From positions 1 through 49,209 of the forward strand of contig UQNZ01000012.1 of NCBI GenBank assembly GCA_900542525.1: a stretch of DNA of 49,209 nt. Direction: 5' to 3'. Positions 8,260 through 16,699 of this stretch are shown one piece after another. Below the pieces are notes generated by a model that saw nothing but the letters and a program-made list of their open reading frames with translations, had not been told where the DNA came from and did not search any database. Every line of letters begins with the position of its first letter. Positions within the stretch are counted from its first letter, which is position 1. This DNA comes from an uncultured Eggerthella sp. (GTDB taxonomy: Bacteria > Actinomycetota > Coriobacteriia > Coriobacteriales > Eggerthellaceae). The position numbers were made by a program, and so were the translations under genes.

Positions 8260-9327
8260 TTGTTGAAGGATCGGGTTTTGAAGCACGCCCAGCAGCATAG
8301 ACATATCTTCGTTACGGCCAGTGGATCACTGTCGCAAAACGGAGCGCATGAAACAGAGACTTCGCATGGGTGTCGCGCCTTGCGAGCAGTAGCGTTCGCG
8401 GCACTTCTTTGCGTTGCGCTCACTGCCTGTGTGCTCATGAGTGGTTGTGTGCAGAGCGATCAAGGCAAAGAACAAAAGCGCGCCTACGAAACTGAGCTTA
8501 TGGATAAAGGCACGCTAAAAGTGCTCGTTTCCTCTGATTATCCCCCGTTCAACGATGGTGAGGCAGAAGCAATATGGGGCTATGATATCGCCATCGCGGA
8601 GGAGCTTGCTAGCCGATTGGGGCTTGCGCTCGAGCTGGTGCCCACTTCGCGCAATACGATCATCGAAACTCTGGCCTGCGAACCATCTGCCACTGCAAGT
8701 GAGGAAGAGAAGCCTGATCCCGAGGGCGATATTGCAGTAGCGGCGCTCGCTATTACGGGTGAACGCGATGAAAAGGTTGACTTCAGTAGCCGGTATTATG
8801 TAGGCAATCAGGCAGTTGTTACGATGAAGGAGGTAGAGCATCCTTCATCAGCATCTACTGTGCACGCTTCGACAGAAACAGCATTACCCCGCTTCGTGAA
8901 GCCCTCTGCTGCTCAAACAACAGAGAAAGAAAAAGCGCCTACAACCTTTGAAAGCACGATTGACTTTGATCCTGAGACCACGCGTATTGCAGTAGTGAAG
9001 GGGAGCACCTGCATGCAGACTGCACGCGAGTTCACGAACGAAAAGCTGATCATCGAGTATTCGACAGCACGTAAATGCCTCCAGGCGCTTCAAGCTAAAG
9101 AAGTTCAAGCTGTAGTGCTCGATCTTCCCGTTGCTGAATATTTGCTCGACCATGAATTCTCGGATATGCACATCATCGAGCGCATCATGACAGGGGAAGC
9201 CTATGGCATCGCACTGCCAACGGAATCCATCAATCTGAAAGACGCGATCAATGAAGCGCTTGCTGCTATGGAAGAGGATGGCACGCTCACGCGCCTCCAG
9301 GAAGAATACATTGGCAGCTCATACTAG
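8260..9327 (+). CDS. Family 3 solute-binding lipoprotein (amino-acid type), start uncertain
   Basis: The frame encodes a periplasmic-type binding protein anchored as a lipoprotein. A hydrophobic segment ends in the lipobox LMSGC (Cys at about residue 62), then comes GTLKVLVSSDYPPFN, the usual start of family 3 amino-acid-binding domains, and IWGYDIAIAEELASRLGL. DIAVAALAITGERDEKVDFS corresponds to the conserved ligand loop. A low-complexity insert (about 190-230) splits the domain. No permease or ATPase gene is adjacent, so it is an orphan or a signalling receptor. The TTG at 8260 has no ribosome binding site and would give an odd 45-residue tail before the signal peptide; the real start may be the TTG near 8389, or a frameshift may be present (see findings). 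Confidence 0.75.
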   Translation: MLKDRVLKHAQQHRHIFVTASGSLSQNGAHETETSHGCRALRAVAFAALLCVALTACVLMSGCVQSDQGKEQKRAYETELMDKGTLKVLVSSDYPPFNDGEAEAIWGYDIAIAEELASRLGLALELVPTSRNTIIETLACEPSATASEEEKPDPEGDIAVAALAITGERDEKVDFSSRYYVGNQAVVTMKEVEHPSSASTVHASTETALPRFVKPSAAQTTEKEKAPTTFESTIDFDPETTRIAVVKGSTCMQTAREFTNEKLIIEYSTARKCLQALQAKEVQAVVLDLPVAEYLLDHEFSDMHIIERIMTGEAYGIALPTESINLKDAINEALAAMEEDGTLTRLQEEYIGSSY

Positions 9328-9437
9328 ATGACGAATGACCGGGTAGTTTGTTATCAATCTCCACTGGTGCAGGCAGGTAAGTAACTCCAGTGTTTCTTGA
9401 GCACTGCTGTTTTCTAATAAGGGAGAGAGTGGGGAAT

Positions 9438-10157
9438 ATGAACGAAGAGCTTGAAGAAATACGGCGTATCATCAGCGAAGCGGATCCGAAGAGCGTAGTG
9501 TTCTTCGGAGGGGCAGGGGTTTCAACTGAAAGCGGCATTCCTGATTTCCGAAGTGCCAAAGGTATCTTCAACGAAGCGTACCCTTATCCTCCTGAAGTGA
9601 TCGTGAGCCATTCGTTCTTCGAAGCGCATCCCGATGTCTTCTACGATTTTTACAGAGCAAAGATGGTGCATGAAGATGCCAAACCGAATCAGGCGCACAA
9701 GAAGCTCGCTGAACTTGAGCAGCAAAGCATCCTTCGTAGCGTGATAACGCAGAATGTTGATGGCCTGCATCAGGCGGCGGGGTCGAAGCGCGTTCATGAA
9801 CTTCATGGCAGTATCCATCGTAACTACTGCATGAAGTGCGGCAAGCGTTATGGCCTTGACACGATCATGGATGCTGAGGGTGTGCCGTATTGCGAGTGTG
9901 GGGGAATCATCAGACCAGATGTGGTGCTCTACGAAGAAGCGCTCGACCAACAGGTCATACAGGCAGCCGTCGAAGATATCGCACAAGCAGAGACGCTCAT
10001 TATCGCGGGCACTTCGAGGGTGGTTTATCCAGCTGCAGGTCTCGTTGAATTCTTCAACGGCAAGAACCTCATCGTGATCAATCGCGATCCGAGCGCGCTC
10101 GATAAGACCGCGGATCATTGTCTCGCTATGAATGTGGGCGAAGCATTCGATTTCTAA
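9438..10157 (+). CDS. cobB: NAD-dependent protein deacylase (sirtuin)
   Basis: The 239-residue protein removes acyl groups from lysines using NAD. Motifs in order are GAGVSTESGIPDFRS (25-39), the NAD pocket TQNVDGLH (104-111) with the catalytic base His123 in HELHGS, and a zinc-binding set Cys131/Cys134 and Cys152/Cys154. The second zinc pair is a compact CxC. It ends with AGTSRVVYPAAG and INRDPS, the second NAD region. The class is close to bacterial CobB/Sir2Tm. The ATG at 9438 follows AAGGGAGAG; a longer in-frame start 16 codons upstream would add a cysteine-rich stretch not found in the family. A likely physiological role is control of acetyl-CoA synthetase or other central enzymes, not shown here. 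Confidence 0.94.
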   Translation: MNEELEEIRRIISEADPKSVVFFGGAGVSTESGIPDFRSAKGIFNEAYPYPPEVIVSHSFFEAHPDVFYDFYRAKMVHEDAKPNQAHKKLAELEQQSILRSVITQNVDGLHQAAGSKRVHELHGSIHRNYCMKCGKRYGLDTIMDAEGVPYCECGGIIRPDVVLYEEALDQQVIQAAVEDIAQAETLIIAGTSRVVYPAAGLVEFFNGKNLIVINRDPSALDKTADHCLAMNVGEAFDF

Positions 10158-10221
10158 GTGCTTTTTCTAACTCACACGCTTTGAATTACATTTTATGACT
10201 TCGATGTTATGGGAAATAGAG

Positions 10222-10261
10222 GTATCGATTTTTTGACTAATCGATCGATACGTGATTTTTT
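10222..10261 (+). terminator. Possible terminator after cobB
   Basis: GTATCGAT (10222-10229) pairs with ATCGATAC (10244-10251), followed four bases later by TTTTTT (10256-10261). It sits between cobB and the convergent TetR gene. The 14-base loop makes it weaker than others in the window. Confidence 0.5.
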
Positions 10262-10266
10262 GTATG

Positions 10267-10935
10267 TTAAATAAGAGAACCTTCTAGCGGAGGAATGGGT
10301 TCAAGCTGGAAGCTCTCATTCTTGTTACTGGCAAGCGTTTTTAGATAATCTTGCAACATAAGATCAGTCTGGCTTGCAAGGTCGATTCTGCCGCTGAATA
10401 CGCACCAATAATAGATCATGCCCGTAATGATTACGCCAATGCGCAAAAGTGCTGCATTGGTATCAACATTGTTATGAATCTCTCCTGATGCTTTTCCTTC
10501 TATCAGGTATTCTCTTACACGATCCAACACCATTTCATTTTTCGGATCACGTTCTAAGAAATTAAAAGCTTGATTCGTGTTGGCAGCGTAAAGGCCGGTA
10601 ATGAACTCCAGTCCAGTTTCAAGCACGCATTTGATGTAAAAACGGTAGATGAGGATTATCTTTTCGAGCGAGGAATGCTGTGAAGCATCATTCTCCACCT
10701 GCTGCTTGTACTCAGTGAAAACATCCTGCAGATAATAGAACACTAAATCATCTTTGCTATCGAAAAGATTGTAAAAACTTCCGGTTGATACGCCTGCTTC
10801 ATCGCAGATGTTACGTACGGTCAAATACTTCATGCCATATTGATTCACAAGCTCGATGGCTGCTTCCAGTAGCTTTTCGCGTGTTGCTTGAGCCCGTTCT
10901 TCTCGCGATGAAACATATTTTTTCTTGGTAGTCAC
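10267..10935 (-). CDS. TetR-family transcriptional regulator of the dehydratase operon
   Basis: The 222-residue protein has a TetR DNA-binding domain at residues 14-60: REKLLEAAIELVNQYG, LTVRNICDEAGVSTGSFYNLF and DSKDDLVFYYL. The remainder is a helical ligand-binding and dimerisation domain with no recognisable ligand signature. The start is GTG, preceded by AGAAGGA. It is transcribed away from the CoA-transferase/dehydratase operon, and the 183-base gap carries a perfect 22-bp palindrome right after the operon's -10 element, so it probably represses that operon and responds to an acid or acyl-CoA. The ligand is unknown. Confidence 0.9.
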   Translation of the reverse strand: MTTKKKYVSSREERAQATREKLLEAAIELVNQYGMKYLTVRNICDEAGVSTGSFYNLFDSKDDLVFYYLQDVFTEYKQQVENDASQHSSLEKIILIYRFYIKCVLETGLEFITGLYAANTNQAFNFLERDPKNEMVLDRVREYLIEGKASGEIHNNVDTNAALLRIGVIITGMIYYWCVFSGRIDLASQTDLMLQDYLKTLASNKNESFQLEPIPPLEGSLI

Positions 10936-11028
10936 AAGGTCCTTCTTCTATCAGTCTTTCCAAAGCTTACCTAAGGTTTGGAGCTTTGTGCAATGAAATA
11001 AGAGAACGGCTATTCCTGGTGGTAGGTG

Positions 11029-11060
11029 TTGACGTTATCTAGTTTTAGTGCTTATATAAT
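11029..11060 (+). promoter_or_regulatory. Promoter of the 2-hydroxyacyl-CoA dehydratase operon
   Basis: TTGACG (11029-11034) is followed by overlapping -10 candidates TATATA (11053-11058, spacer 18) and TATAAT (11055-11060, spacer 20). The start would fall near 11064-11067, directly before the palindrome at 11070. Confidence 0.7.
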
Positions 11061-11069
11061 AGCAAAATT

Positions 11070-11091
11070 GAACATGTTCTAGAACATGTTC
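11070..11091. promoter_or_regulatory. 22-bp perfect palindrome, probable TetR operator
   Basis: Two copies of the ten-base palindrome GAACATGTTC are separated by TA, making one perfect 22-bp palindrome. Its place just downstream of the -10 element and between the divergent TetR gene and its likely target operon is that of a classic repressor site. It resembles but is not a LexA box, because the GAAC and GTTC elements are two, not four, bases apart. Confidence 0.85.
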
Positions 11092-11118
11092 TAAAATGGG
11101 GCAAGCGAAAGGGGAAAG

Positions 11119-12339
11119 ATGAAAGGACCGCTTTCCGGCTATAAAGTTATTGAATTTGCAACGTATGTTGCGGCGCCTTCTGGAGTGCGCATCTTGGCAG
11201 ATTGGGGTGCTGAAGTCGTTAAGATAGAGGCCCCTTCAGGTGATGACTATCGCACGAATTGGAACGTGTATTGCATGCCTGGAGAGAGCGATCTTTACAA
11301 CCCTTGTTTCGATTTGGTTGGTGTGAATAAACGTTTTATGGTTATCGACCTACGTACTGACGAAGGTCGAGAGATTCTTTACAAATTGCTTGAGGACGCA
11401 CAGGCTTTTGTGACAAGCGCACGAGACAAAGCGCTCAAAAAGCTTGGCTGTGATTGGGAGACGCTGCACGCGAAGTTTCCTCGGTTGGTTTATGGACATG
11501 TGCGTGGGTATGGTGAAAACGGCGCATTACGCGATATGCCTGGATATGATTACACCGCTTATCATGCACGCTCAGGGGTAGGTGGATCGCTTTATGAGAA
11601 GGGTGGTTCGCCTATGATCGGTGGTCCTGGCTTTGGCGATTTGCAAACAGGCCTTGCGCTAGCAGGTGGCATTGCTGCAGCGCTTGTTGGCGCTGAACGT
11701 ACAGGTGTTGGTGATCGTGTGGTCGTCAGCCTGAATGCTGTGGGCGTATACGTGATGAGCCTTGCGCATACTGCAGCGCAATATGGTGGCTATATTCTCC
11801 CCACATCTAGACGGAGCACTTCAAATCCATTCAACTCGACCTACAAGACAAAAGATAGCAAATGGATCCAGTTCTGTGTGGCGGCTCCCGAACTTGGTTA
11901 CAACCACTTTATGGAGACAATCGGACGTGGCGATCTGAAAGATGATCCGCGGTATTGCAAGATGGCGTACATGCGTGAACATCACCATGAAGAATTTATA
12001 GACATCATCGAAGAAGCACTTGCTCAAAAGACTATGGCTGAGTGGGAGAAAATCCTTACTGAAGCGGATATCGCATTCGGACCTCTGTATGAATCAGCTG
12101 ATGTTTTGAAAGATCCTGAAATCTGGGATAACGAATACGCTCAGCGCGTGACCTATCCTACGGGCGATGAAGCCATCCTTATACATTCTCCTGCACGGCT
12201 TGATTCTATTGGAACGGCACCGCTTGTTACTAGTCGTGGTATAGGCGCGGATACCGAAGCGATCTTGCGCGAACACGGCTATGCCGAAGATCAGATACGC
12301 GTATGGGAAGAGAGCGGCGTAGTGGTTCAGCACGCTTAG
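11119..12339 (+). CDS. Family III CoA-transferase (HadA/FldA-like)
   Basis: The 406-residue protein belongs to the CaiB/BaiF family, which moves CoA between carboxylic acids. N-terminal features are GYKVIEFATYVAAPSGVRILADWGAEVVKIE (7-37) and LRTDEGREILYKLL. The catalytic aspartate is Asp144 in GYDYTAYHARSG. As first gene of an operon with an activator and dehydratase subunits, it fits the role of HadA or FldA: loading CoA from an enoyl-CoA product onto an incoming 2-hydroxyacid. AAAGGGGAAAG precedes the ATG. It shares the segment LHAKFPRLVYGHVRGYG with the CoA-transferase at 43448, so the two are probably paralogues. The 2-hydroxyacid used cannot be read from sequence; candidates are 2-hydroxyisocaproate, phenyllactate and lactate. 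Confidence 0.9.
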   Translation: MKGPLSGYKVIEFATYVAAPSGVRILADWGAEVVKIEAPSGDDYRTNWNVYCMPGESDLYNPCFDLVGVNKRFMVIDLRTDEGREILYKLLEDAQAFVTSARDKALKKLGCDWETLHAKFPRLVYGHVRGYGENGALRDMPGYDYTAYHARSGVGGSLYEKGGSPMIGGPGFGDLQTGLALAGGIAAALVGAERTGVGDRVVVSLNAVGVYVMSLAHTAAQYGGYILPTSRRSTSNPFNSTYKTKDSKWIQFCVAAPELGYNHFMETIGRGDLKDDPRYCKMAYMREHHHEEFIDIIEEALAQKTMAEWEKILTEADIAFGPLYESADVLKDPEIWDNEYAQRVTYPTGDEAILIHSPARLDSIGTAPLVTSRGIGADTEAILREHGYAEDQIRVWEESGVVVQHA

Positions 12340-12361
12340 AAACGTAGGTGAGGTGAATCTT

Positions 12362-13249
12362 ATGTATACCCTCGGGATCGATATTGGCTCTACGGCGACA
12401 AAAGCGGTAATGCTTAAAGATGGTAGGGATATCTACGCAAGCGCGATCATCGGCTTTGGTGCAGGTACCTCGGGAACAGAGCAGGTCATCGAGAAACTTT
12501 TCGCCGAAAGCGGGCTTATTTGGAACGACATCGATTACACAGTCGCAACGGGTTATGGACGCCTTCGCTTCGATGAAGCTGATAAGCAGATCAGCGAACT
12601 CAGCTGTCATGCGTGTGGTATGCACTTCATGATTCCTGAAGCACGCACCATTATCGACATTGGCGGTCAAGACGTGAAAACGCTCAGACTGAATGAGCGC
12701 GGTGGCCTGGACAACTTCATCATGAATGAGAAATGCGCTGCAGGAACAGGTCGATTTCTTGATGTGATGGCGGGTGTGCTCGAGACCACAACGGATCAGC
12801 TGGGCACGCTTGATGCTCAAGCGGATTCTAAGGTCGAGATCAGCTCGACGTGCACGGTCTTCGCAGAGTCGGAGGTCATATCGCATTTAGCCAACAAGGA
12901 AAAGATCTCGAACATTATTGCGGGCATCCATGACTCGGTTGCGAAACGAACGGCAGGTCTGGCACGCAGACTTGGCGTTGAAGAGACGGTGGTCATGAGT
13001 GGAGGAGTTGCCCAGAACGCGGGCGTGGTTCGTGCGCTCGAGGAAGAATTGGGCATCAATATCCAGATTCCACCTCATGCTCAATTGATTGGCGCATTGG
13101 GCGCAGCGCTTCATGGCGCAAAGGCATTAGAGAAGAAGATTCGAAAAGAAGCACTTGAGCAGGATAAATATGCCACAGCACTCGAGGAAGCGCGGAAAAT
13201 TCAATTTGATAAGGACTGCACCACCTGTGATCAGGCGCGAATCGTATAG
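12362..13249 (+). CDS. 2-hydroxyacyl-CoA dehydratase activator (HadI/FldI/HgdC-like)
   Basis: The 295-residue ASKHA-family ATPase injects one electron at low potential into the dehydratase, driven by ATP. It has the phosphate-1 loop LGIDIGSTATKAV (4-16), TGYGR, and IIDIGGQDVKTL (97-108). Two cysteines, Cys125 in NEKCAAGTGRFLD and Cys164 in SSTCTVFAESE, match the pair that holds the [4Fe-4S] cluster shared between two subunits. It is about 30 residues longer than the usual 260-266; the extra tail is charged, helical-looking, and ends CTTCDQARIV. The start at 12362 gives the family N-terminus (MYTLGIDIGST) and follows GGTGAGG; three codons more are possible upstream. Confidence 0.93.
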   Translation: MYTLGIDIGSTATKAVMLKDGRDIYASAIIGFGAGTSGTEQVIEKLFAESGLIWNDIDYTVATGYGRLRFDEADKQISELSCHACGMHFMIPEARTIIDIGGQDVKTLRLNERGGLDNFIMNEKCAAGTGRFLDVMAGVLETTTDQLGTLDAQADSKVEISSTCTVFAESEVISHLANKEKISNIIAGIHDSVAKRTAGLARRLGVEETVVMSGGVAQNAGVVRALEEELGINIQIPPHAQLIGALGAALHGAKALEKKIRKEALEQDKYATALEEARKIQFDKDCTTCDQARIV

Positions 13250-13324
13250 AAAAAAAACAGGCTATCAAAGTAAGCAGAGCAGACCAAGAAACAAGCGGAA
13301 TAGAACTTAAGGAAGGGAAGTAGC

Positions 13325-14542
13325 ATGGGTGATAAGAAGACCAGCAAACAGCTGCTACAAGAATTTACTGCAAAGACCTATGACGAGATACGCGAGGCAA
13401 AAGAGAATGGTGAGTTGATCGGTTGGTCAACTTCAAACTTCCCAAAAGAGATCTGTCAGACGTTCGACCTTAAGATCATGTATCCCGAAAACCATAGCGC
13501 TGCAGTGGCAGCGAAAAAGGGTGCAATCCCCTTTTGCGAAAAGGCAGAAGGACTTGGCTATTCAATGGACTTGTGCTCGTATGCTCGCATTAATCTCGGC
13601 TTTGTTGAGCGCGAGGAAGACTTTGGTTTCGGGCTTGATGTGCCAGCACCCGATTTTCTCTGTGTTAGCAACAATATCTGCACAACGGTTATCAAGTGGT
13701 ACGAGAATCTCTCGCGCAATCTTGACATTCCTTTTCTGCTCTTCGATATTCCATACAATACGGACGGGTATTACACTGCCAACAAGACCAGCTACATCAA
13801 AGCACAGTTGCAATACATCATCGATGAGTTTGAGCGCATTACAGGTAAGAAGTTCGATTACGAGAAATTTCATGAGATTCTGCGTATTTCGAGCATAAAT
13901 GGTGCTTTGTTTACCAAGGCGCTCGATTTGATCGGAAAGAACAAGCCTTCGCCTGTGAGTGGTTTTGATGGCTACAACTTCATGGCGTTAATGGTTGTTG
14001 CGAAGGGGCGCCCCGAAACGACCGAGATCCTCAAGGCTTATATCGCAGAGCTTGAGGAGCGACTTGCTACCGGTAATTATGCCTTCGAAGGTGAAGAAAA
14101 ATACCGCCTGATGTATGACGGATTAGCATGCTGGCCTTATCTGCGGCACAACTCAGAAACACTTGCAAGTATGGGTGTTAATACGGTTGGTTCGATCTAT
14201 TGCAATATATTCGGCACATCGTTTAATGATCTGGATGAATATTGTCAAGGGTACGCGAGCACGAATAACTCTCAAGGTATCGATCTAGCATTGCAGCGTC
14301 GGCGCGCTATGATCGACGAATATCATTGTGATGGTACGCTCTGTAGCGTCACGCGCAGCTGCAAGCCATGGGTAGGAATCACGTTTGAGATATCACGTCA
14401 GCTCGAAAAGGAAAAGGGCATACCTTTTGCAACCTTCGATGGCGACCAGGCAGATCCGCGTGTCTTCTCGAAGGCGCAATACGAGACGCGCGTTCAAGGG
14501 CTGACTGAAGTAATGGATGAACGCATAGCGCAGCGTGAATAA
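13325..14542 (+). CDS. 2-hydroxyacyl-CoA dehydratase, alpha subunit (HadB/FldB-like)
   Basis: This 405-residue iron-sulfur subunit belongs to the HgdB/FldB family, which removes water from (R)-2-hydroxyacyl-CoA through a ketyl radical. Recognisable parts are GWSTSNFPKEICQTFDLKIM and YPENHSAAVAAKKG (about 34-66), typical of the HadB/FldB side, then the cysteines of GYSMDLCSYARINLGF and SNNICTTVIKWYENL. A C-terminal DGTLCSVTRSCKPW carries two further cysteines. GGAAGGGAAG precedes the ATG. It works as a heterodimer with the protein encoded 100 bases downstream and needs the activator encoded just upstream. Substrate range is not apparent. Confidence 0.92.
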   Translation: MGDKKTSKQLLQEFTAKTYDEIREAKENGELIGWSTSNFPKEICQTFDLKIMYPENHSAAVAAKKGAIPFCEKAEGLGYSMDLCSYARINLGFVEREEDFGFGLDVPAPDFLCVSNNICTTVIKWYENLSRNLDIPFLLFDIPYNTDGYYTANKTSYIKAQLQYIIDEFERITGKKFDYEKFHEILRISSINGALFTKALDLIGKNKPSPVSGFDGYNFMALMVVAKGRPETTEILKAYIAELEERLATGNYAFEGEEKYRLMYDGLACWPYLRHNSETLASMGVNTVGSIYCNIFGTSFNDLDEYCQGYASTNNSQGIDLALQRRRAMIDEYHCDGTLCSVTRSCKPWVGITFEISRQLEKEKGIPFATFDGDQADPRVFSKAQYETRVQGLTEVMDERIAQRE

Positions 14543-14643
14543 GAAAAGACGATGTACCCAAACTAAGGATGAAGCATAAGTAGATCGTGCTTGAATAACG
14601 GGCGATCACACTTACCCTGCCGGCAAAGGAAAGAGAGATATCG

Positions 14644-15771
14644 ATGGACCGCATACAAGAAATACTCGCACAGTTCGAAGAGGCTTCAGAGCACTCGTAT
14701 CGAACGATCGATGCATGCAATGCTGACAAGAAGAAGGTGATTGGGCTGGCTCCCTACTTTGCGCCTTATGAGTTGGTGCATGCAGCTGGGATGTATCCAG
14801 TAGAGTTGTGGGGAGGTAATATCGATGCAAGCGAAGCGCATCGCTATTACCCGGCGTTTTACTGCTCGATCCTATTATCGCTACTCGAATACGGGCTGAA
14901 GGGAGATTATGATTTTCTTTCAGGCATCATCATTCCCACCACCTGTGACGGCCTACGCAACCTTGAAGAGAATTGGAAGTATGCCAAGCCCGATATGCCT
15001 GTCATTGCACTTACTCAGCCAGTGAATCGCAAGACGCAGGCTGCTGAAGACTATTATGTGAACGAGCTTCATCGAGTCCAACATGAGCTTGAGGAGATAG
15101 CGGGTCATCCGATTACGGATGCGCAGCTCTTCAATAGTATTCAGCTCTACAACAAGCAAAAAGAGCTCATGCGTCGTTTCCCTGAGGCGGCATGCGACCA
15201 TCTTGATATCTTCACGCCTAAGATGCGGCATTATGTCTACAAAGCTGCCCGAGTAATGCCAGTTGAGCTACATACTCGTTTGGTGGCAGAGTTGCTTGAT
15301 GAACTCGAACGCGTTCCCGTCCATACCTTCGATGGTCCGCGTCTGATCGCCACCAGTATCTTGATGGATTCGACCGAGCTGCTCGATACGCTCGAACAAG
15401 AGGGCATCGCTATTGTGGGCGATGACATCGTTGGCGATTCGAAGCGCTTTGAGACCGATGCGCCCGATCATGTTGATCCATTCGTTTCGCTCGCGCGTAT
15501 CTGGCCCAATATCGAAGGGTGCTCGGTGCTCTTCGACCCGAAGAAATTGCGTGGCCCGATGCTGATCGATCTCTACAATCAGCGTGATGCAGACGGCATC
15601 CTTATCAGCATCATCAAGTTCTGTGAGGAAGAGGAGTTCGATTATCCTGTTCTAAAGAAAGATTTTGAAGCAGAGGGAATTCCTGTGCTTTATCTCGAGA
15701 CTGAGAGCCAGGGTCGTATTGATGAGCAGGCGGCAACGCGTATACAGGCGTTCGTGGAGATGCTCGATTAG
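14644..15771 (+). CDS. 2-hydroxyacyl-CoA dehydratase, beta subunit (HadC/FldC-like)
   Basis: The 375-residue partner subunit starts in the family manner: IGLAPYFAPYELVHAAGMYPVELWGG (about 34-59), then PTTCDGLRNLEENWKY, whose cysteine is an iron-sulfur ligand candidate. GPRLIATSILMDSTELLDTLE and the C-terminal LYLETESQGRIDEQAATRIQAF correspond to the closing parts of HgdB-like chains. AAAGAGAG lies about eight bases before the ATG. It is last in the four-gene operon. No acyl-CoA dehydrogenase, EtfAB or (R)-2-hydroxyacid dehydrogenase gene follows, so the reductive partners usual in leucine or phenylalanine fermentation operons must be elsewhere. Confidence 0.92.
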   Translation: MDRIQEILAQFEEASEHSYRTIDACNADKKKVIGLAPYFAPYELVHAAGMYPVELWGGNIDASEAHRYYPAFYCSILLSLLEYGLKGDYDFLSGIIIPTTCDGLRNLEENWKYAKPDMPVIALTQPVNRKTQAAEDYYVNELHRVQHELEEIAGHPITDAQLFNSIQLYNKQKELMRRFPEAACDHLDIFTPKMRHYVYKAARVMPVELHTRLVAELLDELERVPVHTFDGPRLIATSILMDSTELLDTLEQEGIAIVGDDIVGDSKRFETDAPDHVDPFVSLARIWPNIEGCSVLFDPKKLRGPMLIDLYNQRDADGILISIIKFCEEEEFDYPVLKKDFEAEGIPVLYLETESQGRIDEQAATRIQAFVEMLD

Positions 15772-15827
15772 GCCGAGTAAATGTTCCTATATTGACCCTT
15801 TGATATATGAAAACTGAATTTGCGTAT

Positions 15828-15868
15828 AAAAAAAATCCCTGAAGTTAAGGAATCAACTTCAGGGATTT
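15828..15868 (-). terminator. Bidirectional intrinsic terminator
   Basis: AAATCCCTGAAGTT (15833-15846) pairs perfectly with AACTTCAGGGATTT (15855-15868) around an eight-base loop. On the minus strand an eight-base T-run follows, so it ends the rubrerythrin transcript; on the plus strand it can also end the dehydratase operon, though with only the three stem T's. Confidence 0.93.
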
Positions 15869-15971
15869 CGCTTGGAACCACCTTGCTCTCAACTTCGCTA
15901 CTTCGGCATGAAAGCGAATGCTTCGAATTCGGTCGGCGAAAACTTGGAGAAGCTTGTGGCTTTCGTATTGA

Positions 15972-16586
15972 TTAGTACTCGATGAACTTTGCTGCAGGAG
16001 TGAAGCAGATCGGGCACTTCTCGAAGTCTTTGCCGCGGTGGATGTAACCGCAAACTGGGCAGAGATAGAAGTGCTCGTCGGTAGGCGTGTCGATGTTGTT
16101 GTATGCCCACATATAGTTCTCAGCGTGATAGCCTTCAGCGAGCTTTGCACGCGTGAAGATCATAACAGCGGCGTTGTTGCCTTCTTCCTGAGCCTTCTTG
16201 ATGAATGCGGGATACATGTCAGAAGTCTCATAGATTTCGCCCTGAGCAGAAGAGATGAGGTTCAGGTCTGCAGGAGCATCGGTGCCTGCGGTGACTTCCG
16301 GACGAGGCCAATCAGGATCTTCAGCCGTAACTGCGTTGTACTCCATAGCGATATGGATCTGCTCTGCTGCAGAGGTTGCACGCCAGAGAGCTGCAAGCTG
16401 GGAATAGCCTGCTTTTTCTGCTGCATCAGCATAAACGCTGTAGTGTGCAGAAGCACCCGTTTCGCCACCAACAGCTGCTTTCAGGTTTTCGAGCGTGGTG
16501 CCGACCGGCGTTTCGCTGCCTGCTGCAACGTTGAAGTTGGTCGAGTTATCCGGCGTTGGGATTTCATCGCGCACTTGTTGTGCCAT
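15972..16586 (-). CDS. Rubrerythrin-family peroxidase
   Basis: A 204-residue protein combining an N-terminal ferritin-like diiron domain with a C-terminal rubredoxin-like domain, used by anaerobes to reduce hydrogen peroxide. Diiron ligand candidates are Glu42 (GGETGAS), Glu75 and His78 in EQIH, and Glu151 and His154 in EGYH. The rubredoxin-type site is Cys176/Cys179 (CPVCG) and Cys191/Cys194 (CPIC). Both CxxC spacings are kept. The start at 16586 lies eight bases after GAGGAG; an ATG two codons earlier is too close to that site. The first 30 residues are an extra extension. It is monocistronic with its own terminator. Confidence 0.93.
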   Translation of the reverse strand: MAQQVRDEIPTPDNSTNFNVAAGSETPVGTTLENLKAAVGGETGASAHYSVYADAAEKAGYSQLAALWRATSAAEQIHIAMEYNAVTAEDPDWPRPEVTAGTDAPADLNLISSAQGEIYETSDMYPAFIKKAQEEGNNAAVMIFTRAKLAEGYHAENYMWAYNNIDTPTDEHFYLCPVCGYIHRGKDFEKCPICFTPAAKFIEY

Positions 16587-16699
16587 GTTCATCACTCCTC
16601 TTCGATCGCGCATGCGACCATCGATTCATATAAGTCGAAGAACGTATGCAGCCCTTCTGTGCTCTTCTCGCTCACAGGCGGAGTGCGTTCGTCCTTGAT

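Noticed and set aside
11070..11091. SOS (LexA/DinR) box reading of the GAAC/GTTC palindrome
   Set aside because: The box needs GAAC-N4-GTTC; here the spacing is two bases, and the adjacent genes are not DNA-repair genes.
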